Assembly: GCA_003194525.1 (NCBI GenBank) | Contig: NBIV01000049.1 | Coordinates: forward strand, 1 to 64,000 | Direction: 5' to 3' | DNA length: 64,000 nt | Source of the DNA: Gracilariopsis chorda | Lineage: Eukaryota; Rhodophyta; Florideophyceae; Gracilariales; Gracilariaceae | Shown: positions 10,875-20,443 of the stretch, one piece after another | Layout: each line of letters opens with the position of its first letter | Numbering within the stretch: position 1 is the stretch's first letter | The notes under the pieces: generated by a model | Databases searched by the model: none | What the model saw: the letters and a program-made list of their open reading frames with translations, nothing else | Told to the model about the DNA's origin: nothing | Position numbers and translations under genes: made by a program

Positions 10875-13049
10875 ATGTCGAGAAATCCCTCCGACGCGGA
10901 GCCAGTGGTTACGCGTAGTCGCTCCCGCGACAACGCGGACACTTCCGAAGTTCGGTTCGTACCCCGTATCCCTATACGGACAAGTTCCAGCCGTGCTGAC
11001 GCCGCTTCATCGCGGAATGATACCCCCGACCGGGAACCCCGGAACCTCCTTTTGCCCTCGTTATCACCCCCGCAGAGGAATGCAGCATCGACTCCGGCTG
11101 TTGCCGCAGTGCCCCAGGCACCCCGGCCTGCTCCCGCTGTCGCGGCTTCAAGCCCCCGTGGAACGGGCGATAACACCCCCCAGGGGACTTCCCTGGAATC
11201 CCAGGTCCGCGCTCTGTGGACCGCCCATGACACCCTTGTAGGGGAACTAAAATCCCTCCAAGAGGTGGTCTCGGCAACCCCCGTAAAGGAGGTCGCCGAG
11301 GAGCTCCGTATTTTACGGTCTGACGTCAACTCCGTGTTGGAGAGTTTGGAACAACCCGCCGCCTTCATCGAAGGAGTTGAAGCCCGATTTGATCGGATTG
11401 GTGCCCGCCTAGAGACGCTGGAGCAGTTCGTCCTCATGGACAAACCATCCCCGGGTGATCCGGTCAACGAGGCATCGCACAACGACCAGCTTGCTGGGAA
11501 GAAGAAACGCCGTCACCGACGGAAACATCACCGAAAATATTCGGACTCCGATTCGTCGACATCGTCGGACTCACCCCGAAATCATTCGGTTAGCTCGAGC
11601 TCCTCGGACTCCGACTCGGAGGACGAGAAGCGAGGCTACTCCTCCCGCTCGAAGCGGTCATCGGCCACTGAAGGTGTGGTCCGAACCCGCCAGAAGGGGA
11701 GAAGACACCCCGGTCTCCGGGATTTGAAACCGACAAACCCGGATTATCGGAAGCTTTTATCATACCGGTACTACCGGCTTGAAGATTCGTCACTCGGACG
11801 TACGCCCCGTGGTACGGGAAAGGTGCGAGAATGCATTAAGCGAATGCAGCTCTCGCTCCGCAACCAGTATTTTACTGGAGAGGACCCAGTCCTAGTACTA
11901 GATTTCCTATCCCGCTTTGTAGCGGAGGCCGATATCCTCGGTATGAATGAGGGACAAGCCTATTTGGCTTTACCGTATTTCTTACGGGGAGTGGCCGAGG
12001 ACCAATACACCTCTGTCCGAGGATCTTCTCGCGCCTCCGAGGGAGGAGTTACTTGCTGGCCGGAGGCTGTGCAGTATCTTCTGCGCTCCTACGCCACCAA
12101 CACCGCTATTCAGCAGGCTATCCTCGCTTTGCGAGATACACGCCAGCGTGCTGGAGAGACCGAGACCGATTACTCGGTGCGCCTTAACAAGGCTTTCCAC
12201 AGATGTGGTAACGTATACCCCGCTGGGGAGCGCAGTACCATGTTCATTGATGGTCTTGACCCGGCAATCCGGAGTTTAGTTACCCGTTATCGGGAGGACA
12301 AGCGAAGGATCACCTACCTCGAGCTGGTCCAACACGCTCGAGCGGAAGGGGATGCACTTCGTGCAAGAACTCCGAACAATCGGTTTAAATCCGCCAAGGC
12401 GTTGTTGCTGGAAAGCGAAGCTTCCTCTCTCCCGCTCACCGCGGATGGGAACCCTGGACAGGGATTTGATACCGTGCATTTAGCGCAGGGGGATGGTGTG
12501 TCGATACCCACCAGTGAGTTACCGTCAACGACGGAGATGACCCATGATACGGGAACAGAAGATCCCGTTCTATACGGTGGTAACAGTCGGGTTCAACCCC
12601 AACGACTCCCGTTTTCAAACGGTCAATCCCGTTATCAACGGCCTGGATGGACTGACACCCGCCCTGCGGTTCGCTTCTCCGATACTCGGAATAATAATCC
12701 GCGTGTCGCGGTGCTGGCTCTCATTTGCCACCTGTGCTATGCCCATGGCCATACCTCTCCTCAGTGTATTTGTTCACTGAAGGATATGGCCAAGGTGGTG
12801 GCAAATTATGAGGCCCTCACTCCAGAGGAGAAACGTTCCGTCCCGACGGCTTCCTACCTCCGTGCTAAAACGGACTTTTCTCACGCCCTACCACAGACCC
12901 CGCGTGCGCGGCAAGCTTCAAACACCCCGATTCGGGAGATCGCGCAACCATCAGTTGCAACCCCCGCTTATGCGGATAGAAACCCCCGTCAACGGGATGA
13001 AGCACTCGTTGTCGAGGAAACCAACCCACCGCCGAAGGCGGAAAACTAA
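10875..13049 (+). CDS. gag: Gag of gypsy element A
   Basis: The ORF is 724 aa, from ATG at 10875. An N-terminal disordered, Arg/Ser/Pro-rich stretch is followed by a helical region (about 110-190), then a Lys/Arg and Ser/Asp-rich linker (about 200-265). A central Gag-like capsid region comes next (about 290-520, with PALPYFLRG-type helices and FHRCGNVYPAGERSTMFIDGL). Near residue 615 is the zinc knuckle CHLCYAHGHTSPQC, a canonical CX2CX4HX4C, so it should package element RNA in the cytoplasmic particle. The frame is intact. Pol lies in the -1 phase relative to it without an obvious ATG, so pol expression by -1 frameshifting near the gag stop is plausible but unproven. Confidence 0.9.
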   Translation: MSRNPSDAEPVVTRSRSRDNADTSEVRFVPRIPIRTSSSRADAASSRNDTPDREPRNLLLPSLSPPQRNAASTPAVAAVPQAPRPAPAVAASSPRGTGDNTPQGTSLESQVRALWTAHDTLVGELKSLQEVVSATPVKEVAEELRILRSDVNSVLESLEQPAAFIEGVEARFDRIGARLETLEQFVLMDKPSPGDPVNEASHNDQLAGKKKRRHRRKHHRKYSDSDSSTSSDSPRNHSVSSSSSDSDSEDEKRGYSSRSKRSSATEGVVRTRQKGRRHPGLRDLKPTNPDYRKLLSYRYYRLEDSSLGRTPRGTGKVRECIKRMQLSLRNQYFTGEDPVLVLDFLSRFVAEADILGMNEGQAYLALPYFLRGVAEDQYTSVRGSSRASEGGVTCWPEAVQYLLRSYATNTAIQQAILALRDTRQRAGETETDYSVRLNKAFHRCGNVYPAGERSTMFIDGLDPAIRSLVTRYREDKRRITYLELVQHARAEGDALRARTPNNRFKSAKALLLESEASSLPLTADGNPGQGFDTVHLAQGDGVSIPTSELPSTTEMTHDTGTEDPVLYGGNSRVQPQRLPFSNGQSRYQRPGWTDTRPAVRFSDTRNNNPRVAVLALICHLCYAHGHTSPQCICSLKDMAKVVANYEALTPEEKRSVPTASYLRAKTDFSHALPQTPRARQASNTPIREIAQPSVATPAYADRNPRQRDEALVVEETNPPPKAEN

Positions 13050-13066
13050 CTGAGGGAGTCTCCCCT

Positions 13067-15391
13067 TTGGGAGAGGCGTCCTCAGACAAGAGGCTGTTGG
13101 CGCCCGAGGCGTCCCTGCCTCGCTCCCCGGTGAAAATCTTCTCGAGGAAAGACACCGCTGACGCGGACTCTGCGCACCTCGGTGTGTTGCGTCGCCCGTG
13201 GATACGGAGTAAAAATCCCCGGATTCCCGGTAGAGTCTTGATCATGGCCAAGCGCAACTATAAGGTCTATGCCGACCTTGGCCTTGATCCCCAGTTTATG
13301 GTGAGGTTTCTCACCGTCCTGGATACAGGTGCAGGCCCCAACTTCGTTGTGGAATCATTGTTACCCCCGCTTGTGCGGTCTCGTATCCGCTCTGACGCGG
13401 TCCCCGACATTTCGGATGCGAATAACAACCCGTTACAAACGGTGGGCACGGTGGACCTCGTCGTGAGACTTGGTACATCTGTGGTGAAGTTGGACTTCAT
13501 CGTTTGCCGTTCACTGGCAGCACCAGTCATACTGGGATGTGATTACTGCGACAGATTTGTCGACGCAATCAGGCCCCGCCTCAGGCGTGTAGAACTTGAC
13601 GACGGATCGTCGGTTCCGATTGTTCGCCGCCCGCTAAAGCGGTCCTCTCGGAAACAAGTTCCGCTCCCTGCTGCGCAGGAACCACCGCCCGCGTCCCGCG
13701 AGTCCACCAAGCTCCGAGTCGCTGCCTCGGTTTCTATACCGCCTGAGTCCCAAGTCTGGGTGCAGGTAAATTCCCGTCAACACGGTCTTCGGGTTATACA
13801 ACCCCTCAGCTCGTTGTACGAGAAATCCCAGCTGGCGCTGGCTAATGGAATTGTCTCCATTTCCCCGGATGTCCCTTTCCGGATATTGGTTGCCAACCTT
13901 GGCAAACACCCCCAGTATCTGGTCAAACACCAAGTAATTGGGAGTGTAACCCCCCATCCCATGGGAATGCTGCCAACGAAGATGACAGCCGCCGATGTAC
14001 TCGGAGTTACCACCTCTTCTGAGGAGTTCACCCCGCCGTCCGAAGACGTCAAGTCTAAGGAGGGGGAGGAAACCGCTACTTCAGCGTCGAACATACCGAG
14101 TAACTCGGAATTGCGAACCACACCTGTTCCACAGGACAATGCTCCATCGAGCAATGACCGGATTGATCCGGAAAAAGCACTTGAAGCGCTGGACTTCAGC
14201 CACGTGCCAGAGTCGCACCGCGACAAACTCCGTACTATGTTACGGGAATTCACCACAATGTGGGATGGCTCGCTTGGCGAGATTGATGCAACGGAACACC
14301 GGATCGATTTAATCCCCGGTGCGCGACCGGTTGCACAACCCCCTTACAGGGCAGGTCCGAAAGCTCGGGAAGAGGAGCAGTCCCAGGTGGACAAGATGCT
14401 CCGCGCAGGTGTGATTGAGCCCGCTCAATCGCCCTGGGCATCCCCAGTTGTACTGGCTTTAAAGGCTGACGGAACCTGGAGGTTCTGTGTCGACTACCGC
14501 CGGCTCAATGCCGTGACTGTTAGGGAAACGTACCCCATCCCTCGTATGGACGAGTGCATTGACTCCCTTGGAGACGCCACCGTGTTCACGGCCCTTGATG
14601 CAAATTGGGGATATTGGCAAGTACCTGTCAGACAGGAGGATCGCGACAAAACCGCATTCACCTGCCATGCAGGAACGTACCGCTTCAAGCGGATGCCATT
14701 TGGGTTAACCAACGCCCCCGCCACCTTTCAGCGTGCAGTAGATATTCTACTCAACCGCTTTAAGTGGCGGAGTTGTCTGGTCTACCTTGATGATATTATC
14801 ATCTTCTCCAACTCGTTGGACGACCATCTCACTCACGTCCGAGACGTGCTGACCGTACTCCGCGATGCGGGAATTACCCTCAAGTTGAGGAAATGCGAGT
14901 TTTTCACAGATACTGTGAAGTATCTGGGTCACATTATCCGTCCTGGACGGTTAGCGATCGAGAAAGCTCGAGTCAAATCCCTCGTTGAGGCGAAAGAACC
15001 CCGTACTCAAACGGAACTGCGCTCCTTTCTGGGGCTGGTCAACGTCTATCGACGGTTTATCCCGAACTTTTCGGATACTGCAGCGCCCCTGAACGCGTTG
15101 TTGCGAAAGGGGAACCCCCCAAAACTGGGAACATTTACGCCCGAGCAATCGGAAGCCTTTAACTCCTTGAAGGAGGCTGTCACATCAGCACCAATCCTAC
15201 ATCTCCCAAAACTTGGGTTGCCATACTCTGTAGATACGGACTCGAGCGACTACCAAGTCGGGTGTGCTCTTTTTCAAACCACCCCCGAGGGGGACGACAC
15301 CCAATTGGTTATTGGTCGCGCTCGCTCAATGTCCATGAGCGGAACTACTCCGTATCGGAGAAAGAGTGCCTCGCCGTCGTATGGGCGATGA
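13067..15391 (+). CDS. pol: Pol 5' part of gypsy A: protease, reverse transcriptase, start of RNase H
   Basis: The open frame has no ATG near its start (first in-frame ATG near 13243), which suits translation as a Gag-Pol fusion. The aspartic protease active site is VLDTGAGPNF near residue 90. RT runs from about residue 395 to 590 with WRFCVDYRRLN, ALDANWGYWQV, MPFGLTNAPATFQ and the catalytic YLDDIIIFS. RNase H begins with YSVDTDSSDYQVGCALFQ. Around 15298-15302 the homologous reading moves to another phase (next entry). The remaining 30 or so residues of this frame, up to 15391, are out-of-phase noise. A one-base deletion is the simplest cause; the decayed copy C reads continuously at this point. 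Confidence 0.9.
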   Translation: MGEASSDKRLLAPEASLPRSPVKIFSRKDTADADSAHLGVLRRPWIRSKNPRIPGRVLIMAKRNYKVYADLGLDPQFMVRFLTVLDTGAGPNFVVESLLPPLVRSRIRSDAVPDISDANNNPLQTVGTVDLVVRLGTSVVKLDFIVCRSLAAPVILGCDYCDRFVDAIRPRLRRVELDDGSSVPIVRRPLKRSSRKQVPLPAAQEPPPASRESTKLRVAASVSIPPESQVWVQVNSRQHGLRVIQPLSSLYEKSQLALANGIVSISPDVPFRILVANLGKHPQYLVKHQVIGSVTPHPMGMLPTKMTAADVLGVTTSSEEFTPPSEDVKSKEGEETATSASNIPSNSELRTTPVPQDNAPSSNDRIDPEKALEALDFSHVPESHRDKLRTMLREFTTMWDGSLGEIDATEHRIDLIPGARPVAQPPYRAGPKAREEEQSQVDKMLRAGVIEPAQSPWASPVVLALKADGTWRFCVDYRRLNAVTVRETYPIPRMDECIDSLGDATVFTALDANWGYWQVPVRQEDRDKTAFTCHAGTYRFKRMPFGLTNAPATFQRAVDILLNRFKWRSCLVYLDDIIIFSNSLDDHLTHVRDVLTVLRDAGITLKLRKCEFFTDTVKYLGHIIRPGRLAIEKARVKSLVEAKEPRTQTELRSFLGLVNVYRRFIPNFSDTAAPLNALLRKGNPPKLGTFTPEQSEAFNSLKEAVTSAPILHLPKLGLPYSVDTDSSDYQVGCALFQTTPEGDDTQLVIGRARSMSMSGTTPYRRKSASPSYGR

Positions 15392-18300
15392 CCACTCTGC
15401 GCCCCTACCTTATGGGAGTCCATTTCACCGTGTACACGGATCATTCCTCACTGAGGTGGTTAATGAATATCTCCGACCCGTCGGGACGCCTCATGCGCTG
15501 GAGACTCCGCCTCGCGGAATATGACTTCCAAGTCATTTATAAAAAGGGCGCGCAGAACACCCAAGCCGACGCTCTGTCGCGTTTACCCACAAGTGGGGAG
15601 GCACTCCCAACGGAGGATGATGAAGTCCTATGTTTCATGGCAATGGACCCGGATGATCCGGAATGTGCCGTCGAGGCTGAGCCAGAAAACTGGGACGAAG
15701 ATGCTGACTTCGACTACCTACTCGCATCGCGAGATGATTCTGAGAAACCCATACCGGGAAATTATATACCGGTTGAGACCGAGGAAATGATCCGAGAACA
15801 ATTCGGGGACCCCTTCTGTACAAGGATACGTGCACGCCTCAACGGCGGAGAGAACCTCCCCTTCGGGGTGAACGACATTGGTTACCTCGTGAGGACCGTC
15901 GAGGCTACCCCACAAGTTGTGGTACCGCACACGCTACAGAAGCGGATATTGCACCTTTCGCATTACCCGAAACTCGGGGGACACTCCGGTGGGAGGAAGC
16001 TTTATCTAACCCTTCGCAGGGATTTCTACTGGCCCGCCATGGCGGTTGATTGCTACGCTACGGTGCGGTTTTGCACGCAATGCGCGAAGAACCGGGTCAA
16101 ACTCCGGAAGCACTCCAAACGGATGAAGCTATTCCCCGCCAGGGCGCCGCTCGAGTTTGTCGCAATTGACATTCTCGGACCATTGCTCTCTACCAGGAGA
16201 GGCAACAAGTTCCTACTCGTTATTACGGACAGGTTCTCGAAATTAGTTCGGACAGTCCCTCTAAAGAGGATTACCGCCTACACGGTCGCTCACGCCTTTG
16301 TGCGGCATTGGGTGTTTGCCTACGGACCTCCTTTGGAGCTACTTTCCGACAACGGGAAACAGTTCGCATCGCGATTTTTTCAGGACGTCTGTCGGATACT
16401 GGACGTGAAGAATCTCTTCACGACCACGTATCATCCCCAGTCTAATGGGCAGGTCGAGCGTTTCAACCGGACAATGCTCGCAGCTCTCCGTGCTTACACG
16501 GCTGACCACCCCAAGACTTGGGATATCTACACGGATGCCGTGACCTTTGCGTACAATACGCAGGTACACCGGACTACCGGAATATCCCCTTTCGAGTTGG
16601 TCCTTTCACGGACACCCCCGCCAATGGCGTTGGAATCCCAACCTACGTTGGACGCGTTCCCTTCTGTGAAGGATTACCGCCAGAAGTGGAAAGCATGGCT
16701 GACCAAGCTGGTACCCGCAGCGCGGAAGGCGATGGACCACGCCCAAGCCGTCTACAAACGGAATTTCGATGCTCGCTTGCGAGGAGGCAAACCGGAACAG
16801 ATCAACTCCGGGGACTTCGTATTCGTCCGCAAGGAGTACTACAACCCTGAAAGGGAGAAGCACCATAAGCTCTCGCCTGTGGCGGATGGTCCTTTCAAGG
16901 TTATCTCCGTCACGACGGACACAGTGGTTGTGGAAATGGGTGACGCGCATGAGCGGTTATCTCGCGATCGCATCGTGCTAGCTCCGCCACCCTCGACTGA
17001 GGCTGCACCAGCTACGCTGGACCCTACGCTGGAATATGGCTCTGCATCCGATACATCGGTGGTGAGACGGCCTACCGTGCTACCACACCCCTCCCGGGGA
17101 CTCTCAGACCTACCGACCCTGTCGGACTCACCGGCTCAGCCGGGTAATTCGGGCCTCTCTGTGCCCGCCCCTATGGCGCGAATCTACACCCGCCAGGCGG
17201 GGCATGTTATCCCTTATCCCGCCGCTCCGTCTCAGGAGGGGGAGGAGAACACTCGTTTTAGATCGCCGTCGCAACGGGAAACACGCCGTACCATACGGAC
17301 AACTGACCGTGGAGCACGGAGTATCTCACGCGACACTAATCCCCCGTCCTCGGACAGCGCTGTGCAACAGGAACCAGACGCGCAGGTCCCGCAAAGGCGG
17401 CGAATACACCGTGTTACACGGGAAGCTGAAACGCAGCTACCGCACACCCCTGTCAGGGAAGGATCCCCGATACGGGAGTACGGCGAAAATCGCCCTCAAT
17501 CCCCTGAGCAGGGAGATGCCTCAAAGCCGCCATTGGCGGAAGTCCCCGCGGAAGCGGTTCAATCAGGTCGCTCAGACCCGCGCCCCGCGGAGAAGAGGCG
17601 CCCAGATACACCAGCGCCGCTGGGAAATACCCACACCCCTATCGGGGAAAAGGGTAGCCAAGCCGCATCCGAAGCTTCAGGCCCTGGCGCGCAGCGCTCG
17701 GAAACGCTCCCCGTCGCAGACGGAATCGAAGCCCCCGTTCCGGGGAATAATTTGCGCCAACCACCGCAACGCTGCGGCGAAGAACCGAGGAACTCGGGAA
17801 AAACGCGCGCCATCGCACGCTCGAAACCGGTCGTACCGGACGCTGCTCCTCCTCATGGAGACGGTGCACCGCACTTAGCGGCCAGGCCCCTGAAAAGGGT
17901 GTCATCGGCACCTGCCCGGCACCCCCCAAAGGGGAAGTTTGACCAAAATACCGGTGTACCGGAGTTAGCCTTAGGCAACCCCCCAGTAGCCGGGGACACC
18001 ACGGCGCCGCCGGAACGTACGGTGCAGAGCGCTCGTGCGCCTGGCAGTGAGGCGGTTTGCCATCCAACCACCGTGCCGCACGGGACCCCCCAGGGGATCG
18101 TGGAAACGCCGATTCCGCAGGAGCGGTCATCTTCCCGCAAACTCGCGGTTCGTGAGCTCAACCGCGAAAGCGGAGCCCAAGTCCCCCGCCGACTGGCGGT
18201 TCGCCCGGTCTACCGTGAAGACGGGAACAACGACACCCCAATGGGGAATGACTTGCCGGGGAAAACCGTGACACCACACACCCTCTTGAGGGATATTTTC

Positions 18301-18648
18301 CCGCATGAGCAGCGGCCACTAGGACAGCGCACGGCAACGTCGGAGTTATCGCCGAACACCCTGCTAAGGGACATTATACCGCACAGTGGGCAGCCCTCAC
18401 AAGGGAGTACAACCACCACCCGGCATGGCCGGCAGGTCTACGAACGAGAGTTCGTAGTAGACCGACTTGTCGGACACACCTGGGACCAGGATGGTATTCT
18501 ACAATACCGCGTCCGCTGGTACGGGTACGACCCCAGTGGGGATACGTGGGAGCCAATTGACCACCTCCCGCGGTCGCAGGTCCTGCGATACCACCGTCAA
18601 ACGGGAACTGCAGCCCCAGCCACGCTGGTTAATGCCCAAGTTGGGTAA
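15262..18648 (+). CDS. pol: Pol 3' part of gypsy A: RNase H, integrase, linker, chromodomain
   Basis: Homologous reading in this phase begins near 15300 with PIGYWSRSLNVHERNYSVSEKE, continuing RNase H (VYTDHSSLRWLM). Integrase follows: the HHCC zinc domain (HLSHYPKLGGHSGG...CTQCAKNR), then the DDE core with AIDILGPL, LLSDNGKQFAS and HPQSNGQVERFNR. A Pro/Arg-rich linker of about 450 residues is the most hairpin-dense part of the element. The C-terminus is a chromodomain (RLVGHTWDQDGILQYRVRWYGY, then DTWEPIDHL). Chromodomains of this lineage steer integration to modified chromatin. The initiating residues before the shift point are not expected to be a real start. Confidence 0.9.
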   Translation: MCSFSNHPRGGRHPIGYWSRSLNVHERNYSVSEKECLAVVWAMTTLRPYLMGVHFTVYTDHSSLRWLMNISDPSGRLMRWRLRLAEYDFQVIYKKGAQNTQADALSRLPTSGEALPTEDDEVLCFMAMDPDDPECAVEAEPENWDEDADFDYLLASRDDSEKPIPGNYIPVETEEMIREQFGDPFCTRIRARLNGGENLPFGVNDIGYLVRTVEATPQVVVPHTLQKRILHLSHYPKLGGHSGGRKLYLTLRRDFYWPAMAVDCYATVRFCTQCAKNRVKLRKHSKRMKLFPARAPLEFVAIDILGPLLSTRRGNKFLLVITDRFSKLVRTVPLKRITAYTVAHAFVRHWVFAYGPPLELLSDNGKQFASRFFQDVCRILDVKNLFTTTYHPQSNGQVERFNRTMLAALRAYTADHPKTWDIYTDAVTFAYNTQVHRTTGISPFELVLSRTPPPMALESQPTLDAFPSVKDYRQKWKAWLTKLVPAARKAMDHAQAVYKRNFDARLRGGKPEQINSGDFVFVRKEYYNPEREKHHKLSPVADGPFKVISVTTDTVVVEMGDAHERLSRDRIVLAPPPSTEAAPATLDPTLEYGSASDTSVVRRPTVLPHPSRGLSDLPTLSDSPAQPGNSGLSVPAPMARIYTRQAGHVIPYPAAPSQEGEENTRFRSPSQRETRRTIRTTDRGARSISRDTNPPSSDSAVQQEPDAQVPQRRRIHRVTREAETQLPHTPVREGSPIREYGENRPQSPEQGDASKPPLAEVPAEAVQSGRSDPRPAEKRRPDTPAPLGNTHTPIGEKGSQAASEASGPGAQRSETLPVADGIEAPVPGNNLRQPPQRCGEEPRNSGKTRAIARSKPVVPDAAPPHGDGAPHLAARPLKRVSSAPARHPPKGKFDQNTGVPELALGNPPVAGDTTAPPERTVQSARAPGSEAVCHPTTVPHGTPQGIVETPIPQERSSSRKLAVRELNRESGAQVPRRLAVRPVYREDGNNDTPMGNDLPGKTVTPHTLLRDIFPHEQRPLGQRTATSELSPNTLLRDIIPHSGQPSQGSTTTTRHGRQVYEREFVVDRLVGHTWDQDGILQYRVRWYGYDPSGDTWEPIDHLPRSQVLRYHRQTGTAAPATLVNAQVG

Positions 18649-18839
18649 CGTTGCCGCGCGAGCGGAGAGCGAAAGGAAAGGATAACAAGGCAAAGTCCGT
18701 CGAAGACGGGGAACTCAACCGAGAAGCACCGTTCTAAACGGGAAAGTTTATTCAGGGGAGCAGCTAGCTCCCCACAATACTACACTACACTAACTGGCAT
18801 AGCCAGGGAAAGAAGAACCAGGAAACTGGACCAGAGGTT

Positions 18840-19421
18840 TCACTCACACCCATCGTCCGGGGCGTAACCCCCAGCAAGGCGGTAGGCCAACGCGTCCGCC
18901 ATGGTGGTGACATCCCCCGATACCTCGGCAGCGCTAAGACCGGCACCCCGGAGGAAACGTGCGATGATTTCGTTTTCATTCGCCGTCACCCCGCTGGGGA
19001 TAGAAGGTCCGGCACTTGCCGCCGAAGGGTCAGCAGCCGGCTCGGCCGGAGATGCCCCCTCTGGGAAAGCTTCCGCGCTAGCGCCGGTTTCCTCTACGTC
19101 CATCTCCCCGGGTTCTTCCGGTTCGTTATCGACCATTGGGTCATCCCCGCCGTATGCGCGGTAGTAGTCGTCGGAATCGACGTACCCCACCGGGTGGTCT
19201 TCCGGCACATGCCGGGGCGTATCGCGAAGCTCGCGCGCCTCCTCGGAGGATCCCACCGAAGGTGGTAATGCGAAGGGATGGTCGGCTTCAGCAGCCGTAT
19301 TTCCCGGTTGTACCGGAGGTTGATCGCCCTGAGGCAGGGGAACCGACCGGAAACCGGTGGTATATCGCCCGAGAGACCTCGGGGGTTGGCTGTGGTTGTT
19401 GATGTTGTTGTCGTTGTTCAT
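18840..19421 (-). CDS. Antisense ORF between pol and 3' LTR of gypsy A
   Basis: This is a 193-aa frame opposite to gag-pol, from ATG at 19419-19421 (MNNDNNINNHSQPPRS...). The body is acidic and Pro-rich (RHVPEDHPVGYVDSDDYYRAYGG), and the C-terminal motif is NEIIARFLRGAGLSAAEVSGD. The same protein is recognisable, longer but decayed, in element B at 31580-33272, including the start, the PRHVPEDHP motif and the C-terminal RFLRGA-LSAAEV motif. Conservation between diverged copies argues that it is a real extra gene. Antisense ORFs in this position are known in some plant Ty3/gypsy lineages. Function unknown; a promoter would have to lie in or near the 3' LTR. Confidence 0.65.
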   Translation of the reverse strand: MNNDNNINNHSQPPRSLGRYTTGFRSVPLPQGDQPPVQPGNTAAEADHPFALPPSVGSSEEARELRDTPRHVPEDHPVGYVDSDDYYRAYGGDDPMVDNEPEEPGEMDVEETGASAEAFPEGASPAEPAADPSAASAGPSIPSGVTANENEIIARFLRGAGLSAAEVSGDVTTMADALAYRLAGGYAPDDGCE

Positions 19422-19620
19422 TTCTCCCTCTTCGAGGGTCGTTGATGTTGTTTGTCGGTGACGAGGAAGCGCGAAGGCGAGGCGAGGAAATGACAGCTGC
19501 AGTAGCAGGAGGTATTGACTCTGGTGCAGAGGGATTTACCGGAGAACCGGAGACGGCGCACGCACTTTTATCACCCATTTTCGTCTGGGAATCCTCCGCG
19601 TCCGCGGTCGTTTTCCCGTC

Positions 19621-19634
19621 TTAGGGGGGGGATA
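19621..19634 (+). promoter_or_regulatory. Polypurine tract of gypsy A
   Basis: TTAGGGGGGGGATA lies directly before the 3' LTR, the position from which plus-strand DNA synthesis is primed. Its diverged counterpart is next to the 3' LTR of element B (31406-31420 on the opposite strand). Confidence 0.8.
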
Positions 19635-20438
19635 TGAAGTACGCCTCAGGGAGGGATTCTTGGTACTTGAACGCTTTCCCGATATTATCGGTTGTGTAGT
19701 GTGTATATGAACTACGCCCCACAATGGTGGGTATGGACACGTGGGACACGGTTTTGGGCCAATTGGCGGTTGGCCACAGTAGTGGATGTTGCCACGGAAT
19801 GTGGAGTATTTTAGTTAATTTTATTTATTATTTCTACACCCATTTCTGGGAAGCTAGTACTTAGTGCGACGGCGCACTGCCGTCGCACCAGTAAACCTTC
19901 CCCAACAAGGGACCCCAACCTGGGGAATTGGCTCTGAGCTTTACCGCCTCCGCGTGTTCTCAACTCCTCCTTGGAGGGAAGCACCGTAGTGTACGGAAGT
20001 TCACCCCCCTTGCACATCTAAAGGAGACACATCATTGGGAGTACTAATTGTTCCAATCATATTGGTGTTCCGCCCTGTATAGGGAGTCCTGTCCACCGGC
20101 ATCGCCGTATCTACTCGTCGCTCTCGCGACCCACTCGTCCTTCCTCTTTCCCCTTTTTAGGGTAGCACCTCCCGCTATCCGCGGCCCCTCGTGTGCGCAT
20201 CCGCTCACACACCCCCACTTACGTGGAAACATACCTCTACTGAGGACCACACCCCGCTCACGCGGATACCGATTCTTCGCCTTCACCTCCCTGCGCGAGT
20301 CGCGACAGGTGTCCCTGGTCTTACAAACCGGCTTCGCCGTGACACCTCTGGGAGGGCTCTACCCAACTGGGTTCACCTCGTGAGAGGAAGATCCCGGACG
20401 TCTTTCGGTGTTTTTCCCCTTTGGGGCATTGCACCACA
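19635..20438 (+). repeat. 3' LTR of gypsy element A
   Basis: It is 804 bp, from TGAAGT to CACCACA, followed by the GGTAT duplication. The first bases lack four present in the 5' LTR. Confidence 0.95.
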
Positions 20439-20443
20439 GGTAT

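Larger units (their letters stand above)
9962..20438 (+). mobile_element. Complete Ty3/gypsy chromovirus, element A
   Basis: The element is 10.5 kb, bounded by LTRs beginning TGAAGT and ending CACCACA, and flanked by a perfect 5-bp duplication GGTAT at 9957-9961 and 20439-20443. Order inside: PBS, gag, protease-RT, RNase H-integrase-chromodomain, an antisense ORF, polypurine tract. I see one substitution between the LTRs (near 10528 against 20188) and a 4-bp difference at their first bases, so insertion was recent. It landed in the dioxygenase gene, in its sense orientation. Coding and non-coding parts alike are tiled with 4-7-bp inverted repeats. Confidence 0.95.

Noticed and set aside
10829-11482. 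217-codon minus-strand frame opposite gag of gypsy A
   Set aside because: A shadow of the Ser/Arg-rich gag codons; no conservation on that strand.
17204-18161. Extra genes in other frames of the gypsy A pol linker
   Set aside because: The region is GC-rich, open in many frames and palindromic; only the pol frame connects integrase to the chromodomain.
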